From contig NC_088338.1 in the NCBI RefSeq assembly GCF_036884655.1, positions 2,294,001 through 2,358,000 of the forward strand: a stretch of DNA of 64,000 bases, written 5' to 3'. Shown piece after piece: positions 51,220-63,600 of the stretch (positions are counted from its first letter, which is position 1; each line of letters starts with the position of its first letter). Under the pieces are notes generated by a model, which worked only from the letters and a program-made list of their open reading frames with translations, was not told the origin of the DNA and made no database searches. The position numbers and the translations under genes are program-made. Origin of the DNA: Musa acuminata AAA Group (taxonomy: Eukaryota > Streptophyta > Magnoliopsida > Zingiberales > Musaceae).

Positions 51220-54200
51220 TCAATTATCCCACCCGGAAGGCCGCTTTCTTTCTCTGGGTCTATCTCGAGAACTGCAATCAAGAAAAACAACCGATCAAAA
51301 AGAATCGATATATAATACACAGGAGCAAAAAAGTTATTTTCTGAAGTGCATAATCGGAACCCTTAACCATGGTATAAATCTTAAAAGGCCGACATTTCAA
51401 ATTTCATTTACCAACTTTCAGCCGCTCTAAATTCTACTGGGTGAAATTTCCTAGAAGGTTTTTAATTGTGAAGCAGGAAGTGGAGGAACAATATCACGAA
51501 ACTGGAAATATCAACTCCTCGAATCATCATAGTGCACCAAAAGTAAAACAATTAAAGTCAAGATTATCATGATTTTGCAGTTTGGTAGATGTGTAAATGC
51601 ATCCTTAAAAATAAATTAAATCAATTTCTGGAGGCTAACCTTTCAGAGCCTTTCTGATTCCCATTCACTATTCTGCTTCCTTCATCGCCAAAGGCAGGAA
51701 CGGCAACTGACTGTGCTTTAAATGCCTCTCCACCAATTGAACCGCCAGAAACAAAGCCCCGTAAAGCTGGTTTTGTGCTAGAGGATATAGGAACCTTAGA
51801 ATTAGAAGAGGCAGCAACAAAATTGCTTTTGAATTGTGCCATCATTCCGGTTTTCAATGAATTGACAGCAGCTGACCGACTCTGAACAGAATGAGATGGT
51901 GCTGCATTTGCTGACTCAGGATTGTAACCAATGCCAAGTCCATAATCAACACCACGCACACCTCGCCCACTTCCGCTGCCACCTTTTCCTCTGCCTGCCC
52001 CTCTCTTTCCACCTGAGAAAAGGTTACTTAAAATTACTGAAAGTTATGCCAAAAAAATGTTTAATATACTAGAAATCATGTAAAAGTAACAAGCATGGAA
52101 ACAATAAAAATATGGACTTTCTACTCCTTGGAATCACATGCAGTAATCTATATACACATACCAGATCCTTTTCTTGCATCACGTTTGGCCCTGAACCTCC
52201 CATCCTGAATTCAATTGAAACCTCAATGAACATATTTTGCAAAAAAAAAAAAAAAGATCTAACTTGACGTAACACCTTACACGCATATACTTGTTCTCGA
52301 GAACAAAAGGTTACATGCCTTCAAAAGAAAAAATGAATCAAAGGATACAGCTAGGTTAATATTTCTAAAAAGAATCAGATAGGAAAATCAAACAGCAACA
52401 CCTTCAAGAAACAAGATGGATGGAAGAAAATTCACATCTGTTTAGGTTCAGAATTTGAGTTTTTAGCTGATTAGTTGATGCGTTATAAAACAAATGACAT
52501 GCAGAATAAATACTCAACAGTGTTCTAAGTGCACACCCACCGACTACAAACTGTATTTTGTGTCAGCATGCAATTATATTTTATAGAATTAATGTTGGCT
52601 TGGGTTTAGCTGGGGAACAAAAAAAGCCGGCATCAGGTTTCATTGTTTAAATAAAAAATCTACTTGAATTTAGTTTGTGATGACCTGGTCGAGTTAGTTT
52701 TGAACAAAAGCACAACTTCAGGTTTGATTGTTTGGACTAGGACAGGGTGCATCCAGAGTTACGATGAGTTAGGACAGTCCTTCGACCTGACCCAGCATGC
52801 CAAGATGCAGAATTTTACAGAACATGTGCAAATTTGAGGATCCAGTACATGCTCCTATGTTAATTAATCGAAGTCCATAAACGATAAATCAAAATTTTTA
52901 AAGGCATACCTTCATAGCAAGATCCATCAACTCTGTAGGGACATCTTGACCAGCAGCAATCAAGCTGTTGACTAATTCACCTGCAAAACGTCCTTCCTTT
53001 TGTGTGATAAGTGTGTATGCGGTCCCATCTTTATCCCCAGCACGGCCTGTTCTACCAATCCGATGGACATGCATATCCATATCTCTAGCAATATCAAAGT
53101 TAACAACCGATTTAATTGACTTTATGTCAAGTCCACGGGCAGCCACGTCAGTTGCAACAAGGACATGATAAATGCCTGATTTGAACTTTTGTAAAATGTC
53201 CATGCGGGAGGCCTGGTCCTTATCCCCATGAAGTGCTGCAACTTTAAATCCTTTCTGAATCAACTGACCTTCAATCTCATCCACTGTAGTCTTCTTCGAG
53301 GCAAATACAAGAACATCCCCATCATCAACCATTCCAGGTAGCCTCTCAAGAAGCCAAGGCATCTTCTCAGCATCAGAAGGAATCACATTAACAACTTGAG
53401 TAATGTCCTCATTGGCCATTCCCACCTCACCAACTGTAACCCTTGAAGGATCGGAGAGAATTTCTCTTGCTAAACGTTCAACTTTGTACGGCATAGTCGC
53501 CGAGAAAAGTAAAGTCTGTCGATCTGGTCTAATTTGACCAACAATAGATCGTATCTGTGGCTCAAAGCCAAGATCAAACATCCGATCAGCTTCATCTAGT
53601 ACAAGATAAGTTGCCCTAACCATTGTAACAGCCTTCATCTTCAGCAAGTCTATCAGTCTCCCCGGGGTGGCAACAACTATTTCACAACCTGCCTTAAGTT
53701 CTTTGAACTGATCAAGTTTGGACACTCCACCATACACAGCAGCAACACATATTCCGTAAGGTTTGGCAAACTTCTTAGTTTCTAGAAATATTTGATGTGC
53801 TAACTCCCTTGTAGGAGCACATATTACGCCTATAGGACCCTCGCCTTTGTCAAGTTCAGGCTGATCCAGAATATGGACAATCATAGGAAGAACAAAAGCA
53901 GCAGTTTTACCAGAACCTGTTTTTGCAATGCCAATAATGTCTATACCAGAAAGTACAATGGGCAGAGCCTGACATTGTATTGTTGTTGGCTTCTCATAGC
54001 CCTGCTTTGTTATCGCACCCATTAATGCAGTAGGAAACCCACAATCTTCGAAGAGTTTGATTGGCTTCGGCACATCAAAACCTGAGACACGTATAGCTAA
54101 ACTTTTCCGATATTCGGTGACATCTTGATCACTCATTCCTATAAAAAAAAAGATATTAAATACATGATTTAGAGTATCTTTACTATACACTAGCTCTTAC

Positions 54201-55571
54201 ATAGTGCCTTGAAAGACAATACTAAGTTAACAATTACATAGCTGATAAGACCTCCTTCTTAGCTTTGGAAACTGCTGCAGACAAGTCTTTGAAACAAGAC
54301 CAATACACGATGATTTAACTAAAAGCAACAAAAATGCTAAAGTGTTTAAGACTTTAAATCTACACCTTATGAGGATTAATGATGGAATAATCATATTACA
54401 GCAGACAATCATAAAATTTATAACCATATGAAGTGACGCTGCTCAAGAGAGGTGGATTTAACTGACAACTAACCTCATGTGAAAGAAATACTTAGTGAAA
54501 CAAGGAAGAGTCATGTACTTTAAATAGAAAAAAAAGAAAACATTTTAATATTATTTAAAAGAATGAGCGGCAGAGACCAAACTACTAGTATTACTTCTCA
54601 TCATAATGTTATTTTCAACATATCTCAGCATCTCAGACAGTTTGATAAAAGCTGAGGATCTTAAGTACATTCTCCAGAACATCAAAATCAAGTTTCATAT
54701 TGTTTCAGTATCAAAAGTCTATCCTTAGCAGACAGTTTGGTTAGTATATCTCATTCCATGAATCATGTTAAGTTTCAAACACCCATAAAGCCTCATGTTT
54801 CAACCTAAATCTTATAGTATAGTAAAAACTCTAATAACAAGCAGCCATAGGCATCCATTAGCACAACAGAAAATAACATTACAATTCACCCCGAAAAGTG
54901 ATACTACCATAATTGACCTTAACTCGGTCATCAAGAACAGCAGAAAAGCTACAAACTTTACCTGATATTGACGGTTTCTCCTCGTAAAAGTCCTTGTTAA
55001 AAGGCTCATAGTCTATATTGCTATGGTCCAGTGCCGGAATCGGCTCAATCTTCCTCTTATCCACGACAATGGGATTGTCATCCGAGTCATACTCAATCAT
55101 CCCTGCATCCACCGCCTTCGCTGCCGCATACACCTCCTCGTCCGACTCATACCCAGCGTGAAGAACCTCCGATGCCAGAGTCAATCCTGCGTCCTTCTTC
55201 GACCGCAAGAAGCTCTCGACGGGATCATCATCGTCCTCCTCGTTGTACTTATCGCCCTTATCCTTGGGCTTCGCGGAGCCCGGCGGAGGCGCGCGGATCT
55301 CCTCCTGAATGCCCTCCATGAATGCGTCGAGGGGGTCGATCTCGCCGTCTCCGTCGCCGGCGCCATCGCCTCCGTTAGGGGGCGACTGGTCGGGGGCGTC
55401 AGACTGGTCGTACTCAATGTTGTCGAGGTCAGCGTCCTCGTGGTTGTCGTGTCCACCGACACGGGACGAAGGGGGGACGTAGAGACGCTGCGGTGCCGAC
55501 GCGCGCTCGAAGTTGTAGGTGGCGGGGCGGTTGATGCCGAACCCCTCGAAGCCAAACTTCCTCTTCGACAT
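51220..55571 (-). CDS. RH24: DEAD-box ATP-dependent RNA helicase 24
   Basis: Five exons on the minus strand: 55571-54962, 54138-52910, 52204-52162, 52012-51640 and 51271-51220. They total 2307 bases, 768 residues. DEAD-box helicases unwind RNA duplexes with ATP. The N-terminus, MSKRKFGFEGFGINRPATYN, acidic stretches and the end ERKRPSGWDN identify the RH24 subfamily, related to human DDX42 of the U2 snRNP/splicing area. Domain 1: Q motif GYEKPTTIQCQALP (250-263), motif I AKTGSGKT (275-282), PTRELAHQ, TPGRL, DEAD (385-388), SAT (416-418). Domain 2: ARGLDI and HRIGRTGRAG (562-571). A Gly/Ser-rich tail follows. The last exon is only 52 bases and is supported by the conserved terminus and the AG|T junction. 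The frame reading on from exon 4 past 51640 would end in LASRN, which I take as intron. Confidence 0.96.
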
Positions 55572-55997
55572 GTCTGTCGCGAGATCGTGGAGAGGTAGAA
55601 TCGAATGACTGGGGCTTGAGTCGAACTCCGGTAAATGGAGGGCGAGGTGGAGAAGCCCTAATTAGAGTTGGCGTTTGGGATCGAGAAGAAAGCTAACGAA
55701 AGCGAGAACAGAAAGAGCGCAGAGGCGGCGAGCGGAGAGGCCACCGACCAATTAGACCGGTTAAGGATTGGGTTAATTGGTCTAGTCGAACCGTAAACTC
55801 CTTGAGACTGGCTAATGCATCAATATGAAGCGATGATAAATTAAGAGATCATATTACATATCTAATTTTTGGCATACGTGGTACAATCCCATTGGCTGTT
55901 AGAGGATAAGGATTGTGTGTCCTCCCTGGCTTCTCAGACCAATTAAGAAATCTCCCTTATCACCATCACTGTTAGTGTAGTCACGGAGAGATTAGCC
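55572..55997. promoter_or_regulatory. Divergent promoter region of RH24 and CP12
   Basis: 426 bases between outward-facing start codons. Toward CP12 there is TACGTGG (55875-55881, ACGT core), ATTGG (CCAAT reversed, about 55891-55895) and the I-box GATAAGG (55905-55911). This is a set common in light-regulated photosynthesis promoters. No clear TATA box on either side. The light response is inferred from motifs and the gene's role. Confidence 0.45.
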
Positions 55998-56387
55998 ATG
56001 GCGACGGCACCCGCCGGTGTGAGCACCTCCGCCCGAGGCGTCGTCTCCTCGAAGGCGGAGCTCCCAAAACCACAGCTGTCTAAAGGGATGCTCCGCCTTC
56101 CATGGGCCAGCCGCCGCCGAGCGTCCTCCCGCCGGCTGGTGCTGGTGGCAAGCTCGCCGTCCACGCCGCCGAACATATCGGAGAAGGTGGTGGAGAGCAT
56201 CAAGAAAGCGGAGGAGACGTGCGCGGAGGACGCGGCGAGCGGGGAGTGCGCCGCGGCGTGGGACGAGGTTGAGGAGCTGAGCGCGGCGGCCAGCCACGCC
56301 AGGGACAAGCTCAAGACCAGCGATCCCCTGGAGGAGTACTGCAAGGACAACCCTGAGACCGACGAGTGCCGCACCTACGAGGACTAG
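55998..56387 (+). CDS. CP12: Chloroplast protein CP12
   Basis: Small disordered stromal protein that ties GAPDH and phosphoribulokinase into an inactive complex in the dark, under thioredoxin control. Single exon, 129 residues. Residues 1 to about 52 are a Ser/Arg-rich transit peptide (LRLPWASRRRASSRRLVLVA). The mature part has the N-terminal Cys pair in CAEDAASGEC, the core AAWDEVEELSAA, and the C-terminal Cys pair in CKDNPETDEC followed by RTYED. All four redox cysteines are intact. The C-terminal tail that inserts into the GAPDH active site is present. The start is the first ATG after stops in the frame. It could be CP12-1 or CP12-2; the sequence does not decide. Confidence 0.97.
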   Translation: MATAPAGVSTSARGVVSSKAELPKPQLSKGMLRLPWASRRRASSRRLVLVASSPSTPPNISEKVVESIKKAEETCAEDAASGECAAAWDEVEELSAAASHARDKLKTSDPLEEYCKDNPETDECRTYED

Positions 56388-59218
56388 AAGCTGAACAGAT
56401 GAAGTAGCAACGAACACAGCGCAGAAAGATGAGGTGATTGTTCCTTTGTTGACCTCAGAATCTAAGTCAAGGTTTGATGGTTTGCGTGTGCAGTAGGCTG
56501 GTGTTGCATGATGGCTTGTTTAAGGACCCTCAGGTGTTTGATGAAGTGTCAAAATAAGCAGTGTCTAATAGAACTCATTTCTTGCTCTTCAGTTCATAAG
56601 CCTTTCTTTATCTTGTGTTATAGTTTTATCCACTTAGGTTTCATCTGCTAATTGAGGGATCTACTTGGAGTTCAGTAGATTTAGATCTCTGTAGAGAAAA
56701 AGAACTGAGCTTCGCCAAGTATTCCACTGCTTCAGGAATTGTTATTGTGCTTGCTAAACTAGATAAAATGGGCCATGACATTACCTTCAGGCTCCTGTAA
56801 TAGCTTCAATGTTCAAGACATGGGGAAAGAAGGCCTTAATAGTTAATACCAAAAGAACAATAAGAAAATCAATAATAAAAATATGAACACAGAAAATAAC
56901 AAAGGCAAGATTATGTGATCCGGCACTCATTGCTTATGTTCACGAATAAGAATCAAATTCTTCGCCAAGAATAAAGTATAAGTTTCTTTTTAGTTAAACC
57001 CAGATTTAACATGAAAGCTCTTTGTTTGTTCTCTCACATGTGAGATCCTAAAAATGTTTCTTTTGCTACCAAATGACAGTAACAGGAGTATACATTATGA
57101 CCCTTCTATGCTGAGTATAATATTTCAGTGAAAGATCTATGTATTAATTGATCTCTGTAGAGCTTGCTTAATTGTGAAATGTCAGACTAAAAGAGAAAAA
57201 CAACTTGAAGAACTCACTTGGCCTTTGTCATCATTCTCCTTCATATGCACATGGAGGGTGAACTGACCATGTAATGATTACATATTACCCAGCAAATTGA
57301 TTGCAGTATTTTCTCAAGATAGCAACTATATTTTGTGCATTTAGAGCTAAGGTCTTTGGTGTTATCCACAGTCTCCATACGTGTATGATGTAATTTGCTT
57401 TATGAAATATTAACTAAGAGTCTCATTGAGCTTCTCAAGTAGGTAGGCACTTAATTGATTCTTGTTTGAGTTTGGCTTTCAATAACAGGAGCAACATTAC
57501 AACAAAGACAAACATTGTATACTGAACTACAGCATGAAGGAGCTCACAAACCTAGTTGTATCCATGAAACATAAAGAGCAAAACCTGAACTGGGGAACCC
57601 AATGGTTGAAGAAAAATGCTTGCCAGTAGGTTTGACATTAATCATCTAGAACTAGAAATTGTCAGCATTAACCATCATCAGATGCATAGGTCAGGGGAGA
57701 CGCCTTGGCTTGAGGCATGGTTCAAAAGTTTTGTGTTGTAACAATTGCAGTCTTACTGATCACCACTGAGTACAACGACTGCAGCTTCTCTGTCGATTCA
57801 GTGAACTGTGCTCTCGTTCATTAACTGCTATGTTAGCAGATTGACTTGCATCTCATTCTGGTTGTTTTGGTTCTTGAAATATTAGTCTTTTCTCCTCTTT
57901 TCTGGATCTTGTTTTGATATCAGTTGTCTGTTTGTTGAGATGAGATAGATTCATGTTTCAGATTGATATGAACTCCTTTCTGGCAAAAGAAAAAGAAAAG
58001 CCTTCAACATTTGGAGAATGTGAAGTAATTTCGATTAATGAGGATGGAAAATAAGATATTTTCTTCTTCTTAATTGATTCTTACTGGCTAAGGAATTGCA
58101 AGTTTTGGACTCTAATTGTATGAAGGGGAGGTTTAAGATTCCTTCACCAGATGTCATCTGATTCCCAAAGAGTGATAGAAGAAGGAAAACTCTAATTGTA
58201 TGATGTAGGACACAGGGAAGATTCCTGTGATGTAGGTTTTGTCCATTCTTTTGTCATTAGAATAAATAATATTTTATCATCAACTTTGCATTGTTTCTTT
58301 CACCACCACAAAAAGGAAAAATATTTCTTTCAAGGTTTATCATAATTCATAGGTGTTATTTTTTAATTACATTGATCTTTTTTTTATGGTTTTCTTTTTT
58401 TTCTTGAGCTTCTTGAGCTTTCACCACAATTAAATCATCCACTTTGATCCACCAACCTTCTGATACTGCACATGACCTTCATTCAATGGAGGGAAAGCAA
58501 TGAAGTGCAAGAACAGATTAAAATTTTAATTTCTTTATTTGAATCATGAAAAAGACCGAATAACACATAATTTAAGAGCAATCAACATTAAGAAAGCATT
58601 CAATCTCATGCAGTTGGAAACTCCTAAACTTACTGATGGAATAAATAACCTCTAGTAGCAATTAGATAAGCTGTAGTTATCATAACAAGCAGCTTCAGTA
58701 CACTTACCAACTACCTGGTGTCTGCATTAGGAGTTGGTATAGGCAAAGGCAGAGGGCTATGCTATTCTGACACTTGAGAGTAGCAATCAAACACTTTCTC
58801 TTTATGTAGGTATAATTAACAAAAATATGATTATGAACATAGCTATTATGTTCTACTCATATCACTGACAAGAATATTTAAGAGTACTTAAAAGTGTAAA
58901 AATTGTGCCAAGCCGAGAATATGATACTCTCTTGGTCTCTGTCACTCTTCCTGTTGAACTTGTTCTTACATATAAGAGTTTTAGGCAATAAAGCAACATA
59001 GCATGTTGGTCAATTTCCTCTGCAGTGGTAAAAATAATTTTCTTTATCATGCCATAAATTTCAACAGATTAAAGAGGGAAAGGAAACCACTATCAATATT
59101 ATTTAATTAATATGATGAGGCAATTGTATTAGTCACACACCTTGGTAACATTATAACTTTTATTATTTTAGCAGTTCATAGATGATGATTATTATATCAA
59201 CTTGACGTAAAATTAATA

Positions 59219-59500
59219 TTTTCTGAATGAAGAACTAGACGAAAATATTTATGTGAAAGTCATGAAAGTATACTACATAAGTTGAAAAAAACACTTAAAT
59301 GGATTGAAGAAATGATCACATCTATGGTACAGTGAAATTAAAAGTAAGGTGAATCTACTTTGTACCAAAAACAAAAACATGCTCAAGTATAATCATCATT
59401 GTTCTTTATATTGATGATTTTGTATTTGACATGAGTATAAAAATTGAGATTACAAATTAATATTTAGAGATATTTTCAAATAATGCAGCCTTGATTTATT
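59219..59500 (+). mobile_element. Copia reverse-transcriptase relic
   Basis: Plus-strand frames give FLNEELDENIYVKVMK, the start of Copia RT. Further on comes IIIVLYIDDFVFD, with the catalytic YxDD, separated by stops and frame changes. The fragment is far too short and broken to be active. No LTRs were found nearby. Confidence 0.65.
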
Positions 59501-60329
59501 CATATAGATGACCTTGAAGAAAAGTTGATGCCCGGAAAATTTACGATGATGATACTAAATAATAACTTACTAAAAAAAAATATTTTCCTAATTTTTTTAG
59601 TGATATTCTTTTAGTGATGCTACCCCATTAGGATCTTTTATATTCTTACGATGATATAGATGTATGTTACAAGCTTTTATTTTTAATCTTTTTCAAATCG
59701 ATTATGGGGCTGCTTTAGGCTATATACATGTGATTTGATCACACATTCTTATCAAGGTCAACATGTTTACGAGTTAAGCTAAATTATAATAATTATTATA
59801 ATATCATATTATTCTTTTTTTTCATTTAGAGTTTGACACGTGATGATCATATGTTCGAAAATGAGAAAGAGTCAATTGACAAATATGTCATGTTAGTAAA
59901 ATCAAAATAAATAATATTTTTTGTTCGTTGAAAATAGATCGATTATAAAAGACAAAGACAAATAGCTACCCCGTTACTCACCTTAAAAAATAATAATTTT
60001 AGTATCGAAATGATCAAATCAAAACCCTCCTTGACATTGAGGGAAGCATCTCAAGTTCCACGATCAGTAGCCCTTAGTGCTTTGGGCAGCATCAATTCTC
60101 CTGATGTAGGTCGGATCAAGACCGAATCAGACTATTCATTTGTCTCTCTTTGGTTTTGGATCGGGCTCAATTGTAATTCATTAGAAATTCTATTCACATA
60201 AGTATATATCTTATTCATTTCCTGACTCATTCAATATAAATAAATTATGATAATATAAGCATCCTAATTAATATATATATATTAATTATATTTATAAAAT
60301 AATAAAAAAATGGGAAAAAATATTGATGA

Positions 60330-60330
<1 letters not shown>

Positions 60331-60366
<36 letters not shown>
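60331..60366. repeat. (ATT)n microsatellite
   Basis: Twelve ATT units about 280 bases upstream of the LSM4 start. Confidence 0.9.
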
Positions 60367-60643
60367 GGGTTGGCGCGAGAATATAAATTATCCACCGACA
60401 CGAATCAAAATAGACCAAACCGGACCCACGCGGGCCGGTGCGCGACGGTCCGGCTTGAATCGTCGGTATAACTAGGGTTTTGCGCCTAATTATTTCATCG
60501 TCTCATTCTGGGTTCCGTCGCGACGGACAACGTCGATCGCATCCAGCTCCGCTCGACGGTCGCCGGAATCGCGGCCGCGTCTCATCCTTTTGGTCGCTTG
60601 TTCTTCCGATCTTTTGTTGATCTGATCGTCGTGTCTCGCAAGG

Positions 60644-61163
60644 ATGGTAATTTTTCTCTAGTTTTCTTTTCTCTTTGGTGAATTCTTCTGCGACAGATGT
60701 TGATGTTGACTTCTTGCCACTACGCTTCAGCTTCCGCTATCACTTCTCAAGACAGCACAAGGGCATCCTATGGTAAGAGGATCGGATGCCTTTAGCTTCT
60801 CTCGTTTTCGTCTTAGGTTTTTTGCTACTTTGTCGGTAGTGCTCGTGTTTGATGTGGCGTTTTGATGGGCAGCTGGTGGAGTTGAAGAACGGGGAGACTT
60901 ACAATGGTCACTTGGTGAACTGCGATACCTGGATGAATATACACCTCCGTGAGGTTATTTGTACCTCAAAGGTAAAAGCTTTTTTCTTTCTTATTTTCGT
61001 CTATTTTGTTCTTTGTTTTCAGTTTTGGAATTTTGATGGTGTGGCTCATATTCATGTTTCTTATAGGATGTCATTCTGGTTGTAGGATGGTGATCGCTTT
61101 TGGAGGATGCCTGAGTGTTATATTCGTGGGAATACCATTAAGTATCTTCGAGTTCCAGACGAG
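60644..61163 (+). CDS. LSM4: U6 snRNA-associated Sm-like protein LSM4, 5' part
   Basis: LSM4 is part of the LSM2-8 ring on U6 snRNA (splicing) and the LSM1-7 ring (mRNA decapping). Exons in the window: 60644-60646 (the ATG alone, then GTAATT), 60731-60772, 60873-60971 and 61086-61163. All introns are phase 0 with GT/AG ends. The first 74 residues are read: [15 protein letters not shown], then [20 protein letters not shown] (Sm1 motif), [15 protein letters not shown], and [16 protein letters not shown] (Sm2 motif with IRGN). The remaining exons, including the Arg/Gly-rich tail normal for plant LSM4, were not found before 64000, so the next intron is at least 2.8 kb. The intron after 61163 starts GTATGC. 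Confidence 0.95.
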
Positions 61164-62056
61164 GTATGCATCATAATCTTGTGATAAAAATGTGGATCTG
61201 TCTTTCTGTCTTTCCATTAGGTTGACTGCTTTGCCTTGTCTTTGTTCTTTGGCTACGAGCTATCAGATGTGGTAGATATAGTCCGGATGGAAGTATTCAG
61301 ATTGAACGTTTTATGCCTGCTGATTGAAGAAACTTTTCTGCATAGTTTATATTAGACTGAATAACAAAGATCAGCTGGAAACTTGCTATAGTTGGCCATG
61401 TAATTGGTGCCAGGTCCTCTTTTTTTTCTTTTTTTTTTTTTTCTTTATGGATCTGGAAATGAACACTTGCTAAATATGTTTTGGTTCACAACAAATATCT
61501 TGTGAGCCTGGGTTGAGACCCATGAACTTTATAACTACTTATGTTTCTGATATAGTTGTATAGATTATTTGGCCTCCTATTAAGGTAGAATTTCAATTAG
61601 TTATAGTACTGATAGACAATTAGTGCCTTAGATGGCAATTGCAAAGCTAGATGGCAATATAGGTTGAGAGATTCAGTAGTAGGTGGAGGCATAGTTGCAA
61701 TAACTAGAGTAATCATCAATTCATCAGAGCCTTAGGTCACAAAGAGGGGAGAATATGTGGAAGAGGCAGAGGGGGGATGACAAAGGAGGGCAGCAAAGAG
61801 AGGAGAGAAGAGGGAGGGCAGTGGTGGTGATAGTTGTTGGCTTTTGAGAGAGGAAAGATAAGAGAGGAGTTGAATAGGGAGGGAAGAGGGTGGCAGCAAC
61901 GAGTGTTGGCCTCAGAGAGAGGAGAGAAGAGAAGAAAAGGGAGAGTAAAGGGGAGTGAGGAGACAGTGGTGGGGTTGCTGGTGAATAGGGAGGGAAGAGG
62001 GTGGGAGCCTGATGAGGGGCATACATAACTTCTTGAACTTATTCATAATGATATCA

Positions 62057-62640
62057 CATATCAAGGAATGTCGTTTCAAGTATCAGACCCATATCGGTCC
62101 TTGGTCGGATCGATCGGCACCTGTGTACTAACCCCTATACACAAATGTAATGGTGACTCGAAGAGGAAGAAGGAGAATAGGAAGGGGTGATGGAGGAAGA
62201 GGATGAGGAAGGAGGATGAAGAAGGAGAAGGAAGGTAGGGGTAGAAAGAAGAGGAGGCAGTGGAGGGAGAGGGGTAGGAGGAAGAGGAGGGAAGTATGCT
62301 CGTTGGCGGTGCACAGTTTGAGGTGGACAACTGAAGGAGGTGAGCACTAGCCTTAAGGAGTATTAATTATTTTTTTTAATGGGTCGGAGTGAACTGCCCC
62401 TGTGAAGAGAAAGAGGAGAGAAGTGTACCTATTGGTGGTGCATGCTGAGCAACATATGACTGAAGGAAGAAAGCCTGAAAAAGGCTCGTGAATCGAGCCC
62501 TAAAGAACATTAATTAAATTTTTTTAATAGATCGAAGTGGACTGCTCAAAGCTGGGGTGGTTTGTGTACGAGTTCATAATTGGACCGATATGTATCACCC
62601 ATTTTGTAGTGGTCCAGGTGAAACAGCGGTTCATGATATG
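62057..62640. mobile_element. Foldback element in the LSM4 intron
   Basis: The left end (CATATCAAGGAATGTCGTTT, then GACCCATATCGGTCC and CCTGTGTACTAACCCC) parallels the reverse complement of the right end (CATATCATGAACCGCTGTTT, then ATACATATCGGTCC and TCGTACACAAACC). The arms are about 80 bases and diverged. The core is GA-rich and contains a long tandem repeat. No coding potential is convincing. Confidence 0.55.
62283..62560. repeat. Diverged ~130-bp tandem repeat in the foldback core
   Basis: Two units start AGAGGAG(G/A)GAAGT near 62283 and 62411. Each continues with a TTGG(C/T)GGTGCA word, an ACTGAAGGA word, and a TTAATT...TTTTTTAAT...TCG(G/A)AGTG(A/G)ACTGC end. Confidence 0.6.
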
Positions 62641-62800
62641 TATGATATTCTCTCTCATGGTTGTAAAATATTCTTTTATAACTTTTATTAAATATTTAAA
62701 AATTTTCCAATGTATATTTAATAATATTTAAAGATGAAGCTTAAAATATTTATGGTATAAACTTGAAGCTGAAATTTTTTTTAAAAGGAAAATAAAAATG

Positions 62801-63600
62801 TTCAAATCAAATAGGGATGATGAGTATACCTCTATGCTTGCTAGGTTTTGTGAAGTTCATGGTTTTATCTGTGAAGTTACTGCCTCTTATGCACCTTAAT
62901 GGAATGGAGCTCTGGAATGGGTAAAAAGAAGACAATGATATGGTTAATGTTCAATTTGTTAGTTTCAAACCTTTTAGTGTATGGGGGTTTGTGTGACTTT
63001 CTGCATGTTAAATCTGAGTTCCTTATGAGTAAAGTGACAAGACCTCTTATGAGCTTTGAAAAAATAGAACAAGAAGTTTAAAGGTACTTTAGAGTTCAGG
63101 GATATCTTGCTAGGCTAGCTATATGTACCAAAATGAGGGAATTAGCTACAAAAGTTATAGTTAGTGAATTTATAGGAAATTCCTAAAGTAATTAAGCTTG
63201 CAGGTTTCTAGTAGTTGAGATAAAAGTAAATTGTATAGAACCGAATAACATTTTAGGGGTTCAAGATGCATCATTTAAAATATCTTTCCTCTTTTGAGTC
63301 GGCCCTAAATCTTCATAAAATGAATGTTCTTCTAGTCAGCCCTTTGAGAATACCCTATTATTCTCAAAGGGGGAAGCAGACTGGCTCAAGAGTCTACCTG
63401 CAAAAATTCTATTGCACGCATTGCTATAGCTAAGCAGTTTTTGCTATGGCCAAGGGAAAACCCTACAATAGAAAGCCCATCAGATCGATCCACGTGAGGC
63501 ATGAAAGAATTTAGTTATTGGATCAAGGCTCTATTTTTATTAATCATGTGTGATCTAATAATAACCTAACTGATTATTCAATTATGGGAATCTTTAGAAA
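62801..63600 (+). mobile_element. Copia retrotransposon relic (integrase to RNase H)
   Basis: Plus-strand pieces in Copia order: DDEYTSMLARFCEVHGF and a WNGALEW-type segment (integrase, about 62820-62920); VQGYLARLAICTKMRELATK (integrase C-terminal GYLA region); CRFLVVEIKVNCIEPNN, then GVQDASF; and RKPIRSIHVRHERI, then NNNLTD (RNase H end, about 63470-63580). Stops, shifts and a large deletion of the RT between the last two pieces show it is defunct. Confidence 0.7.

Larger units (their letters stand above)
56388..60643. other. Intergenic between CP12 and LSM4
   Basis: The left few hundred bases are CP12 3'UTR. From about 56800 to 59150 no gene or clear repeat is recognised. A Copia reverse-transcriptase relic lies at 59219-59500 and an (ATT)n run at 60331-60366. 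The last about 170 bases are GC-rich LSM4 promoter and 5'UTR; they include AGGGTTTT at 60474-60481, a telo-box in reverse orientation. Confidence 0.5.

Noticed and set aside
54139..54190. Extra N-terminal residues (YSKDTLNHVFNIFFF) before RH24 exon 2
   Set aside because: They are translation of the polypyrimidine tract and acceptor of intron 1.
55023..55598. 191-codon plus-strand frame opposite RH24 exon 1
   Set aside because: Shadow of the RH24 coding strand; composition is Arg/Leu/Val-rich with no domain.
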